From assembly GCA_017409065.1 (NCBI GenBank), contig JAFQTK010000153.1:1-49151 (forward strand): a stretch of DNA of 49,151 bases. Reading direction: 5' to 3'. Below are positions 8,127 to 16,594 of this stretch, one piece after another. The notes under the pieces are model-generated. The model saw only the letters and a list, made by a program, of their open reading frames with translations, searched no databases and had not been told where the DNA came from. Within the stretch, counting starts at the first letter, position 1. Every line of letters starts with the position of its first letter. The position numbers and the translations under genes are program-made. Source of the stretch: a bacterium (GTDB lineage: Bacteria; Cyanobacteriota; Vampirovibrionia; Gastranaerophilales; Gastranaerophilaceae).

Positions 8127-8830
8127 TGAACATAGAATCAGTTTCAACGGAAAAACTCACAGACAAAAGTCAACAAAACATTTCAAGTTATAACGACTCA
8201 GAAAATCAAACTTCGTTTTCTGAGGAATATAAATTATTATTAGCACAAAACGGGCTAAATCTCGGGATTAATGACCAAGCTTTATTGGCGTCAATAATTA
8301 ATAATGCAAAGGCAGACACTAATAGTTTTTTGGGGTATGCTAACAGCCTAAATTCTATTCGTTCAGCTTTTAATTATGATACTTTGACAATTTCAAAAGA
8401 TGATGCACTATTTTTCAACGAATTAGTTGAAAAAACAGATTACATTGTAAACGAAAAAAATGATGGAACGGCTTTTCAAACGAATTTACTCAAAATAGCT
8501 AACACTTCAGAAACTCAAAGTTTAAAGTCAACAGAAGTATCCAAAGCGTTGATGAATTTGATAGAAGAAGCCTATAAAACTCAAAAACCGACTCGTATAG
8601 ATTTTGACAATAATGTTTCCGTTATTTTACGAATAGGTCGTGACGGCAAAGTTTCTGCGGAATTTCTTCCCGGTGACAAAGCTGTTGAACAATACCTAAG
8701 AAACAACATCGGATATCTTAAAGAAAGATTTGAAGAACAAAATCTGGAATACGGAGATATTATGTACAAACCTTTTAAAGATAACAGTAGACGACAGAGA
8801 AACAATAACCAAAATGGAGGGCAGCAATAA
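8126..8830 (+). CDS. FliK-like flagellar hook-length control protein
   Basis: A 234-residue protein with a polar, Ser/Asn/Gln-rich N-terminal part and a compact C-terminal region (about 155-220): the sequence runs RIDFDNNVSVILRIGRDGKV, then FLPGDKAVEQYLRNNIGYLK and ERFEEQNLEYGDIMYK. This fits the strand-helix pattern of the FliK C-terminal domain, in which a helix pair precedes a final strand. The gene lies between fliJ and a hook/rod gene with overlapping stops and starts, the usual place for fliK. It is shorter than typical FliK. The call rests on domain pattern and position together. Confidence 0.6.
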   Translation: MNIESVSTEKLTDKSQQNISSYNDSENQTSFSEEYKLLLAQNGLNLGINDQALLASIINNAKADTNSFLGYANSLNSIRSAFNYDTLTISKDDALFFNELVEKTDYIVNEKNDGTAFQTNLLKIANTSETQSLKSTEVSKALMNLIEEAYKTQKPTRIDFDNNVSVILRIGRDGKVSAEFLPGDKAVEQYLRNNIGYLKERFEEQNLEYGDIMYKPFKDNSRRQRNNNQNGGQQ

Positions 8831-9663
8831 TGAATGATGCTTTTATAAACTCTCTTAATGCTCAAAAATCAACAGACACTTGGATTAACGCTTTGACTCA
8901 AAACATGTCAAATATGTACACTCCGGGTTACAGAGAAAGTGCAATAACATTCAAAAACTTTTTAACAGGTACGGTTGCGGATAGTCACATGAAAAATACA
9001 GGACAAGGTAAATCTATCCCAGGTACAAGTAGTGAAAACGTATTCCTTGAAGGTACTGGCTATTTTATGCTTAGACGAAGCAATGGAAACATTGTTTATT
9101 CTAGATTAGGTGAATTTCGCTTTGATGCAGAAGGCATCTACAAAAATGCATCCGGTGCAGAAGTTCAAGGTTTCATTTTGAACGATAAAGGTGAAATTAT
9201 GCAAGGTGCTAAACCGGCAGCAGCTAATATATACGAAGACACCGCACTTGAAGGTGGGGCAATAAATATTCCAACAACGAATATTAAAATGTGGATTGAT
9301 CCTAATAACGGCAAGTATCTCGGAAAATACGAAGAATTTGAGATTAAGGACGACGGCATTATTTACGGCAAATCCGATTCAGGAAAAACTATCGTTCCGT
9401 TGTACAAAATCGCAATTATGAATTTCCATAACCCTGAAGGGCTTTATGAAGTAAAAGAAGGCGAATTTATTGAAACGGATGATTCCGGAAAACCTGTATT
9501 TGGTCGTGCTGACGTAAGAGGTGGACTCATTGAACAATCAAACGTCGACTTAAAAGCCAATATCTCATATTACCAACAAGCAAAAGTTCAATTAGATATG
9601 GCAAATAAAATTATTTCAACAAACAAGCAACTGCTTGAACAAGCACTGGGCTTGTTGAGTTAA
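8830..9663 (+). CDS. Flagellar hook/rod protein (FlgE/FlgF/FlgG family)
   Basis: An axial flagellar protein of 277 residues. The N-terminal rod domain is recognisable (MNDAFINSLNAQKSTDTWINALTQNMSN, with TPGYRES), followed by the FLEGTGYFMLR and YSRLGEFRFDAEGIYKNASG segments shared by FlgE, FlgF and FlgG. The C-terminal part has GGLIEQSNVDLKANISYYQQ and an MANKIISTNKQLLEQAL helix. The length suits FlgF/FlgG or a short FlgE; position after fliK suggests FlgE. It ends in front of a strong terminator. No flgD lies between fliK and this gene, although that is a frequent arrangement. Confidence 0.82.
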   Translation: MNDAFINSLNAQKSTDTWINALTQNMSNMYTPGYRESAITFKNFLTGTVADSHMKNTGQGKSIPGTSSENVFLEGTGYFMLRRSNGNIVYSRLGEFRFDAEGIYKNASGAEVQGFILNDKGEIMQGAKPAAANIYEDTALEGGAINIPTTNIKMWIDPNNGKYLGKYEEFEIKDDGIIYGKSDSGKTIVPLYKIAIMNFHNPEGLYEVKEGEFIETDDSGKPVFGRADVRGGLIEQSNVDLKANISYYQQAKVQLDMANKIISTNKQLLEQALGLLS

Positions 9664-9691
9664 TTTTTTCACATACCCTGGTTATTGTTTC

Positions 9692-9723
9692 ATTCCCGAT
9701 ATTTTATCGGGAATTTATTTTTT
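9692..9723 (+). terminator. Terminator of the flagellar cassette
   Basis: Perfect 9-base-pair hairpin ATTCCCGAT (9692-9700), loop ATTTT, ATCGGGAAT (9706-9714), followed by TTATTTTTT. The T tract reaches the stop codon of the convergent aroF gene. Confidence 0.9.
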
Positions 9724-10780
9724 ATAAACAAACCCTTTGCTTACTTTTTTCTAACTTATTATCATAGTCAATACGACCAATAAGCTTGTTAATTCTACGT
9801 TGAACATCTTTGAATTGTTCAATAGACAAACTTTGAGCTCCATCTGATGATGCATGGTCAGGGTCATGGTGTACTTCCATCATAATACCGTTAGCACCTG
9901 CAATTAATGCCGATTTTGTCATTGGCTCAATTAAATACCTGCGTCCGCAACCATGGCTTGGGTCTGCAATAATAGGTAGGTGAGAATATTTTTTAACGAT
10001 AGGAATAGCCGCAATATCCAAAACGTTACGAGAATAAGTTGAATCTAGCCCTTTCACCCCTCTTTCACAGAGAATAACATTTTGGTTACCGTTGCACATA
10101 ATATGCTCTGCAGCCAATAAAAATTCACGAATTGAAGCTGCAGGACCTCTTTTTAAAAGAACAGGTTTATTTGCCTTCCCAACAGCTTTCAATAGCTTAA
10201 AGTTCTGCATATTTCTTGCCCCGATTTGAACCAAATCAGCATAATCTAAAATTAAAGGCAAATCTAAAGTATCCATAACTTCTGTCACAACAAGCATGTT
10301 TGTTTTTTCTGCAGCTTCTTTTAAGTAAATAAGAGCTTTTTCTTCTAAGCCTTGGAAATCATAAGGTGAAGTTCTTGGCTTGAACGCACCCCCTCTTAAA
10401 AATTCACAGCCCATTTCTTTTGCAGCAAGAGCAACCTGCATAAGTCCGTCAAAATCTTGCTCAACAGAGCAAGGTCCTACCATCATAACCGGTTTTTCGT
10501 GTCCACCAATTTTAACTCCGTTTGGAAATGTTATAACGCTATCTTCCGGACAGCTTTCTCTTGATGCGAGCTTAAATGGTTCTTGAATAAGTTTTACCTC
10601 ACGAACACCTTCATAAGAAGCCAAAGAATCAGGGTTCACAAGTCTTCTGTCCCCAATTGCAGCAATGACAGTCATAACTTCACCTTCATTCAATACAATT
10701 TTAAATCCTTTATCTTCAAGGATTCCAACCATTCTTTGTATTTGTTCTTTTGTCGCTTTAGGCTCCATTACTACTATCAT
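9722..10780 (-). CDS. aroF: 3-deoxy-7-phosphoheptulonate synthase (DAHP synthase)
   Basis: DAHP synthase joins phosphoenolpyruvate and erythrose 4-phosphate, the first step of the shikimate pathway. The 352-residue protein has an N-terminal ferredoxin-like regulatory domain (about 1-70, MIVVMEPKATKEQIQRMVGI) and the type I-beta catalytic barrel, with MMVGPCSVE, GGAFKPRTSPYDFQG, IGARNMQN, LLKRG and IADPSHGCGRR. The N-terminal domain is the feedback-control module seen in Thermotoga-type enzymes. The ATG follows a GGAGG Shine-Dalgarno. It lies convergent to the flagellar cassette. Confidence 0.95.
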   Translation of the reverse strand: MIVVMEPKATKEQIQRMVGILEDKGFKIVLNEGEVMTVIAAIGDRRLVNPDSLASYEGVREVKLIQEPFKLASRESCPEDSVITFPNGVKIGGHEKPVMMVGPCSVEQDFDGLMQVALAAKEMGCEFLRGGAFKPRTSPYDFQGLEEKALIYLKEAAEKTNMLVVTEVMDTLDLPLILDYADLVQIGARNMQNFKLLKAVGKANKPVLLKRGPAASIREFLLAAEHIMCNGNQNVILCERGVKGLDSTYSRNVLDIAAIPIVKKYSHLPIIADPSHGCGRRYLIEPMTKSALIAGANGIMMEVHHDPDHASSDGAQSLSIEQFKDVQRRINKLIGRIDYDNKLEKSKQRVCL

Positions 10781-10865
10781 AAATAAACCTCCAATATGTG
10801 TCTGTATGTAAATACTTTAGACCATGCCAGAAAAAAAGGCAATAAAATGTGAATTTTAGTAAAAA

Positions 10866-11483
10866 CTAAGCTAAAGTTAAAACATCTAACCCTTTATAGT
10901 TATACAGAATTTTTGCAGAGTTTTCTTCCGAAATTTTATGAGCCATAATTGCCCCTAAAATTGCTTCCAGCTGCGAAACTGGCAACATATTTGTAGGTAA
11001 TTCGTACATATTGTATTCAGTTTTTAAAATATTCTGCAAAAACTTGCAATCATGATGAGAACGATTTTTAAACATTCCACTCAGATGCAACTTCATTTTA
11101 ATATCAGCTATTTCATAGCGAAAAACATCATACCCTTGTTCTTTCAACTTATTAAAATATTCAGCACCTCGACTGGAGAACCTATCTTGCCAATTCTCAA
11201 CATTACGAATATTTCCGGTAGTTTGAACAAGTGCATAACGTTTTGAATAAACTTTCCACTTATGAGAAAGCATAGTGGCATTATCAGTCATCGAAATAAC
11301 AATCAAAGCATCGTCTTTTCCATACAAATTTTCAAGAAAAAACGTGATGTCATCTACTGTATACAACTTATCCAAAGTAACTATTTTTAAATTTTTATCA
11401 AGAATAGCTACGCCAGTATCGTTTGCTGACTGGTTTCCAAGTGAAATCCCCACAAATGTTTGCTTAGTCGAAAAATCCTTCAT
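10866..11483 (-). CDS. DUF429-like predicted RNase H-fold protein
   Basis: A 205-residue protein whose opening TFVGISLGNQSANDTGVAIL and following VISMTDN region look like the first strands of an RNase H fold, as in the DUF429 family of predicted nucleases. The C-terminal segment PVSQLEAILGAIMAHKIS matches the last helix of that fold. The acidic residues usually expected at the first strand are replaced by SLGN, so catalytic activity is doubtful. No Shine-Dalgarno is seen; a TTGACA (complement of 11513-11518) and a TAGCTT box (11490-11495) end six bases before the ATG, so the mRNA may be leaderless. Confidence 0.5.
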   Translation of the reverse strand: MKDFSTKQTFVGISLGNQSANDTGVAILDKNLKIVTLDKLYTVDDITFFLENLYGKDDALIVISMTDNATMLSHKWKVYSKRYALVQTTGNIRNVENWQDRFSSRGAEYFNKLKEQGYDVFRYEIADIKMKLHLSGMFKNRSHHDCKFLQNILKTEYNMYELPTNMLPVSQLEAILGAIMAHKISEENSAKILYNYKGLDVLTLA

Positions 11484-11531
11484 ACATTTAAGCTACAACA
11501 TTTGTGAGGATGTGTCAAATTATATTAAATG

Positions 11532-12578
11532 TTAACACATAGATGCAATCTGATTCGATATTTTGGTAACTGTTGGTAACCAATTTTTGTTCAAACCTTT
11601 TGGATCATTTGCGGCACCAATAGGACAGTATTTCGGTTGAATTTTAGCTAATGTATCTAGTCCTTTGTCGAAGTAATTCCGTTTCAGATTGCTCGCCATT
11701 GCCCTCAACCCCTCTTCTAAAGAGCCGAATTTTTTAAGTGTTTTGCAACCATTGCTTGCATCCATGATTCCACCAGGGTTGTTGTATTGCCTTATTGCTT
11801 TACTTTTTCCCCAACCGGTTTCAGCGAAAATTATTGCTGCAAAAATATGAACAGGAATATCGTATTCTTTTGCTATTTGAGCAATTAGCTCACCTTTACC
11901 TTCTAAAGCTCCTCCTTTACCATTTTTATCCAATAACTTGTTAAGTGCTGCACCTGCTTTAGTTTCATCCAAATTCGCACTATCAGAATTTTGTAAATTA
12001 TTTGATACTGGGCTTACAGAAGACGTACTAGACATTGGTGTAGTCGATACAGGAACAGAAGCCCCCCCCTGAGCGTTAGCGGCTGGCTCAGATGTCTTCA
12101 CAGTATTAGGTTCAGTTGCAAGTGCTCTAATGTAATTACCCCAGTACTTTATTTTGTCATCAAGAGAAACTTGCCCATCACCATCCATATCCATCATTAG
12201 TGTTTCAAAAAATTTTCTTTCTTCTAATGAAACTTTTCCATCCTTGTTAGCATCCATAGCTTTTTCGATATATGATTCATATTCATTCCCTGATACTTTT
12301 CCGTTTTTATCTGTATCAGCTTCTTTCTGTAAATACAGTTGAACTTCTACGTCTGTTATTGCACCATCACCATTAATATCTGCTGCTTTTTGAATGTTAA
12401 GAATATTCAGTTCTAATGGGTTTGTTGTATCATTGCTAAATTTATTTGCAAAAAGTGAAACGTTACTATTTGGGTTCATTGGATTCGAAGTCTGAAAACC
12501 CCCTTCCGGTAACTTCGGACCTTCAGATGTCCTTCTTGCCCCTAGTGCATTCGCCAAAAATGCTGAATAAATATCCAT
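11532..12578 (-). CDS. EF-hand protein with glucosaminidase domain
   Basis: A 348-residue protein with four canonical EF-hand calcium loops at about 67-78 (DINGDGAITDVE), 88-99 (DTDKNGKVSGNE), 109-120 (DANKDGKVSLEE) and 130-141 (DMDGDGQVSLDD). A Ser/Thr/Pro linker follows, and then a C-terminal peptidoglycan glucosaminidase-like domain (about 230-348) with the catalytic Glu in FAETGWGKS (E253) and YNNPGGIM. It should cut cell-wall glycan under calcium control. There is no Sec signal, as in flagellar FlgJ-type muramidases, so export by another route is possible. I use the ATG at 12578, after AGGGAG, rather than the TTG at 12584. Confidence 0.8.
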   Translation of the reverse strand: MDIYSAFLANALGARRTSEGPKLPEGGFQTSNPMNPNSNVSLFANKFSNDTTNPLELNILNIQKAADINGDGAITDVEVQLYLQKEADTDKNGKVSGNEYESYIEKAMDANKDGKVSLEERKFFETLMMDMDGDGQVSLDDKIKYWGNYIRALATEPNTVKTSEPAANAQGGASVPVSTTPMSSTSSVSPVSNNLQNSDSANLDETKAGAALNKLLDKNGKGGALEGKGELIAQIAKEYDIPVHIFAAIIFAETGWGKSKAIRQYNNPGGIMDASNGCKTLKKFGSLEEGLRAMASNLKRNYFDKGLDTLAKIQPKYCPIGAANDPKGLNKNWLPTVTKISNQIASMC

Positions 12579-12675
12579 GCTCAAATCTCCCTATAATAAA
12601 TATCCCTCGTATAAATATAAAGTAATTTTTTATAAGAATATTGCGTTAAATTGAGAAAATATTAACTTTTGTAAA

Positions 12676-14388
12676 TTACTTAATAAAATCAGAGAATGCA
12701 GTATCTCTCAAAGAATTTTTTAATGCTTCCAATGGAGTTCTTTTAACTCCGTCAGCCTGAGATAACATGCGAACATTATAAACAGATTGCATTTGCTTCT
12801 TACGATTATTGAGTTCAGTCATTTTAATATTTAACTTGGGAATCAACCATCCCAAAACTACTCCGGAATAAATATATCCTGCAGCCTGTGCAATGTTTAA
12901 ATATTTAACTTTTTTCAATGAATCTTGCATATTTAATTGTTTAGCTTTTGCTAACAATTCTTTATATGACAATGCTTTTCCATCTTCAGTAACAGTTTTT
13001 ACACCTTTTTCCAGCAGGTCTTTTTGCAAAATTTCATCAACAGTCTTAATGGATTTATTTTGAAGCCAATTCAAAACACCTTTTTTAGTGCCATCACCTT
13101 TTGCGTTAAGCAAGTTTTTACCATCGAGCATTGTTGCAACACCCTTTGCAACAAAACCACCTAAAATTAGCCAGTTGGCAAACCCTAAGAAATCTTTAAA
13201 ACAAGCTTCTCTCAATTCATCACCGCTTCTTGCCGCTAAAAATCTTGAGGCAATAGTAAAACCATAAACAAACTTAAAGTGGTTCATAGTAGGGAATTTA
13301 CCCTTAAACTGTATTTTGTTCGGTATTTCTTTAATATTAGTGCTAATAGACCCTAAAGATAAACCCAATATTGATGCTGCAGCTGCTGCCTTTGCAAGGA
13401 TAAACTTAGAAGAACCGTCTGCTTTTTTATTTTCAGCATTTGGATTGTTTGACACTCCGACGAAACCGTCATTACCGGTCCTTTTTTTAGTTAACCAACG
13501 GTTAAACGGTTGAACACATGCACCGATACCGCTTGATATTGATAAACCTAAAAGTGCAGAACGAAGTTTTAACCCTTTTAACTCTTTTATGAAAGAGTTT
13601 GCGTTAAAATCATTTACCGAAGCTTTAAATGCTTCTGCAACTTTATCAGTTGAAAACGCACGACCCATTGCTAATAAATCATCTAAGAAAGATGTCACTG
13701 CAAACTCTACTGTTTGCTTACCATCCTTAGAAACCAATTTAAAAGATTTTTCAGCCCCTGTATCAGAGATAATAAGGTTTCTTAAATAATTCAGCTTATC
13801 TTTCGGGATTCTTTTCCCTTTCAGCTTTTCATCAGCGTTAAGCTCTACTAGTGTATCTGTTAATTTCCCTACGGTTTCGTCTTTTAGCCCAACCCAATTT
13901 TCAGATTTTCCATCAACAGATGCTAAGCCGGACATTCGCTCAAATGCGGTTTTGTAAAATTGTTTTTGTTGTTCTTGAACAGGCTTATCTTGATACCCCA
14001 AAAAGTCCTCATGCCAAATACGACCCAAAATATCTATTGTTTCACTATTAGCAAAAATAGCGTGTGACTTAACACCGTAATTCTTATTAAAAGCTTGACT
14101 CAAAGCATAAGCCGCCCCGCCACCAATAGTTCCAATCATTACATGGTTTGCGGTACCGGAGTTTTCACGAATACCTGTTTCAATACCTGCATCCAACCCT
14201 CTTGTTGAATCCACAATAGTACGAGGTAATGCCATTGAAAAGAAGTCAACTAAAGTAGCCCCGACTGATTCATTAACGCTTAAATAACGTAAACTTTGTG
14301 CTACCGCTCCACCGGCAGAACCGAAAGAAGGCTGCTTAGCCTTTATATTTTGAGAATTATAATTTGTTGAATTAATATTAATATTCAT
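12676..14388 (-). CDS. Large unknown protein, paralogue of the next gene
   Basis: A 570-residue protein with no recognised domain. It is a paralogue of the product of 14480-16129: both share PxNRW(L/I)T(K/R)K, an F(K/Q)FKG-x-FPTM motif, AS-R-(F/V)-LAA followed by a E(L/V)RE-x-(C/T)-F-(K/R)-D motif, VAKG-(V/L)-AT, and a W-x-x-N-(K/Q)-S-(I/L)-K segment. Several Gly/Ala-rich hydrophobic stretches (near 85-105, 275-295, 335-360, 415-440 and 505-530) may enter a membrane. The N-terminus is Asn-rich with a KQPSFGS motif at about residue 18 and no Sec signal. I recall proteins with an N-terminal SFG/SFxG motif in Gastranaerophilales, function unknown. No clear Shine-Dalgarno. Confidence 0.7.
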   Translation of the reverse strand: MNININSTNYNSQNIKAKQPSFGSAGGAVAQSLRYLSVNESVGATLVDFFSMALPRTIVDSTRGLDAGIETGIRENSGTANHVMIGTIGGGAAYALSQAFNKNYGVKSHAIFANSETIDILGRIWHEDFLGYQDKPVQEQQKQFYKTAFERMSGLASVDGKSENWVGLKDETVGKLTDTLVELNADEKLKGKRIPKDKLNYLRNLIISDTGAEKSFKLVSKDGKQTVEFAVTSFLDDLLAMGRAFSTDKVAEAFKASVNDFNANSFIKELKGLKLRSALLGLSISSGIGACVQPFNRWLTKKRTGNDGFVGVSNNPNAENKKADGSSKFILAKAAAAASILGLSLGSISTNIKEIPNKIQFKGKFPTMNHFKFVYGFTIASRFLAARSGDELREACFKDFLGFANWLILGGFVAKGVATMLDGKNLLNAKGDGTKKGVLNWLQNKSIKTVDEILQKDLLEKGVKTVTEDGKALSYKELLAKAKQLNMQDSLKKVKYLNIAQAAGYIYSGVVLGWLIPKLNIKMTELNNRKKQMQSVYNVRMLSQADGVKRTPLEALKNSLRDTAFSDFIK

Positions 14389-14479
14389 ATTGTAGTTGGG
14401 TCATGTATTCACTGAGGTATAAAACTTGTGAATATTTTTATTTGCTAGTAAACCTTATATTTTTTATCGGACTTTAATA

Positions 14480-16129
14480 TTACTTAAAATTTGTAATTTT
14501 TTCAAATCCACCGAATGCACTTGATACTTCTTTATTATTCCACTTATGCCACAACAAAGACATAGTGGACTCAGGACCGTTCGCAAGCAAACTTTGTTTG
14601 TTTTGAGATAAATTCTTCAACATGTCTAACTCTTTTGCTCTGTTTTTTTCGGTTTGTTTTCTATTCCAAATAGGAATAAACAAACCTAACAACAACATTG
14701 ATGCACCCAACGATGTTGCCTGACAAACTGCACGTTTTGTTTTTAATTCCTTAGGTACTTCATCAAAAGATTTTAAACTTTGGTTTTTAATCCAATTACC
14801 AAATTTTGTGAAAACATTTGCATCTTTATGAACAAACTTATGTTTATTAATTAAATCTACGGATGGGTCAACTTTATGCATAACAGTTGCCAAACCTTTA
14901 GCCACATAATCACCCAAGAAATACAAACTTGCAAAGCCTGCCATATCTCTAAAGGTTGATTCTCTTACTTCATTTTTATCTTCTGCTGCTAAAACACGGC
15001 TTGCAAAAGTTATCGCTGCAATCCATCTTGCTTGGTCCATTGTTGGGAATAATCCTTTAAACTGGAACATTTTTAAACTTGGTTTCTTCATCATAGAAGC
15101 CATAGCCAGCCCCATTATTGAACCAGCACCAAATATCCTGTAAGCCCAAAGAGATGAATCTTTTTCCTTTTTAGGTTTGTTATCTGTGCTACCAAAATCT
15201 CTGTATATTGGAGCACCTTTCACACCAGATTTTTTGCGGGTTATCCATCTGTTAATATACTGCATAGATGCCGCTAACGGCAACACAACGGCTAAACCTG
15301 CAAAACTTTTTTGTTTAACAAATTTTATAGCTGTTTCTGAAAAAGCATCAATGTTCTTTAAAACGGCTTTGTCATTAAACTTAGAACCCATATCCACAAC
15401 ATCTCTTAAAATCGAAGATAGATTAGAGTTAAAAGTTTTACCGTTATCAGCTGAAAAACGAATAGTTTCAGTAGCATGAGTAGAATCAGCAAGAAGCCTA
15501 TAAGCTTCACTAACAGCTTTTTTCTGTTTGGCTCCACTTTCAATAGCATCAGACAATACGCTAACAGCCTTATCAAAATCCTTCTCAGATGTTGAATATT
15601 TTACCCAATTCCCCTCTTTTGATGAATTATAGCCTTCTAAATCACCCAAAACAGAACGAACAAATGCTTTAGTTCTAGCTCCTTTTTCTTCGCTATTAAC
15701 AGTTGAAGCCGCCGTTTTAAAGTGTGATGAAAGTTTGTTTATAGTATCCTCATCCGCCCAAGACGATGCCAAACCTAAATGTCTATATTCTTTAGGCACA
15801 GAAAGATGCTTGAGCAAACTTGCAGTCCCCATGACGATATAACTTGGTAATAAACAGTTAACCAACAGTCCTGATGATTCACGACGAAGTGTTTCCAAAC
15901 CGGCATGGGCATTTGTATTAAAATCAACAGCTGCACGAGGTACGATACATGTTGCAGCATCAATAACCGACACTCCAATCATAGGATGTTGTTCGCATGC
16001 CTGAAGACTCGCTGTTAAGACGGAACCTAAACCGCTAAAGCTTGTATCTTTAGAAGTTTTTTGATTTTTATTTAACAGAGAGTTATTAGTGATTTGGCTT
16101 TTTGGGTTTATACTTAGCTGTTGTATCAT
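14480..16129 (-). CDS. Large unknown protein, paralogue of the previous gene
   Basis: A 549-residue protein of the same family as 12676-14388, with a similar order of motifs: DTSFSG near residue 30, a PRAAVD segment matching PRTIVD of the paralogue, NRWITRKKSG, FQFKGLFPTMD, FASRVLAAEDKNEVRESTFRD, YVAKGLATVM and a final PIWNRKQTEKNR. The motif order suggests an old tandem duplication. Hydrophobic stretches could associate with membrane. There is no Sec signal peptide. Both genes read towards the EF-hand glucosaminidase gene and may form a unit with it. Confidence 0.7.
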   Translation of the reverse strand: MIQQLSINPKSQITNNSLLNKNQKTSKDTSFSGLGSVLTASLQACEQHPMIGVSVIDAATCIVPRAAVDFNTNAHAGLETLRRESSGLLVNCLLPSYIVMGTASLLKHLSVPKEYRHLGLASSWADEDTINKLSSHFKTAASTVNSEEKGARTKAFVRSVLGDLEGYNSSKEGNWVKYSTSEKDFDKAVSVLSDAIESGAKQKKAVSEAYRLLADSTHATETIRFSADNGKTFNSNLSSILRDVVDMGSKFNDKAVLKNIDAFSETAIKFVKQKSFAGLAVVLPLAASMQYINRWITRKKSGVKGAPIYRDFGSTDNKPKKEKDSSLWAYRIFGAGSIMGLAMASMMKKPSLKMFQFKGLFPTMDQARWIAAITFASRVLAAEDKNEVRESTFRDMAGFASLYFLGDYVAKGLATVMHKVDPSVDLINKHKFVHKDANVFTKFGNWIKNQSLKSFDEVPKELKTKRAVCQATSLGASMLLLGLFIPIWNRKQTEKNRAKELDMLKNLSQNKQSLLANGPESTMSLLWHKWNNKEVSSAFGGFEKITNFK

Positions 16130-16594
16130 ATTTTCTCTATATAAACGACCTAAAACTATATTAACAAGACCGTGAATATAAATAAAATCGGACAGATTTT
16201 TTTTTGCTAGTTAATAAATAGAACTTTTTTACAAAAAACTAAAAGATAGACGAATAATAGAACTTTTTAATCTGTTGTTTTTTTCTAAATACAACTTATT
16301 GCTGCTTTCATAGGAATAAAACTAACTTTTTATAAATTGTATGCGAAAAAAATTTTTAAAATTCAACTTAACAAAAGTTAAAAAATATGCCTAAAAATAG
16401 GCAATTATCTAGCTTGTATATACTTTTAATATATAGGAGAACATGATGAGTTATTTATTTTTTAAATTTTTTAATAGAAATAGAAGATTTACAGTTTGTG
16501 ATTTAGTATAAATTTAGGTTTTATTTCTTTACAGATACTTGTTAAAAGCTAAAAAACATGCCAAAATATCTTATACACGATTAGGGATAAATGC
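16130..16594. other. AT-rich intergenic region between divergent genes
   Basis: This 465-base divergent region holds the promoters of the paralogue pair and of the two-component operon. I see a small perfect hairpin, TGCCTA (16388-16393), AAAA, TAGGCA (16398-16403), and one tiny ORF with a good ribosome binding site (separate entry). I could not fix a convincing promoter for the regulator gene. A single TTTACAGA at about 16529 resembles half of the direct-repeat element found elsewhere in the window. Confidence 0.5.
16443..16511 (+). CDS. Tiny ORF, 22 residues, upstream of two-component operon
   Basis: AGGAG at 16435-16439 is well placed for the double ATG at 16443/16446. The peptide MMSYLFFKFFNRNRRFTVCD plus LV is hydrophobic then basic. 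It ends 83 bases before the response regulator. It could be a leader peptide or chance; length prevents any coding test. Confidence 0.25.
   Translation: MMSYLFFKFFNRNRRFTVCDLV

Noticed and set aside
14440-14500. CCGATAA on the minus strand as another sigma-28 -10 element
   Set aside because: No TAAAGTTT-like element lies at the right distance and it falls at the end of a coding region.
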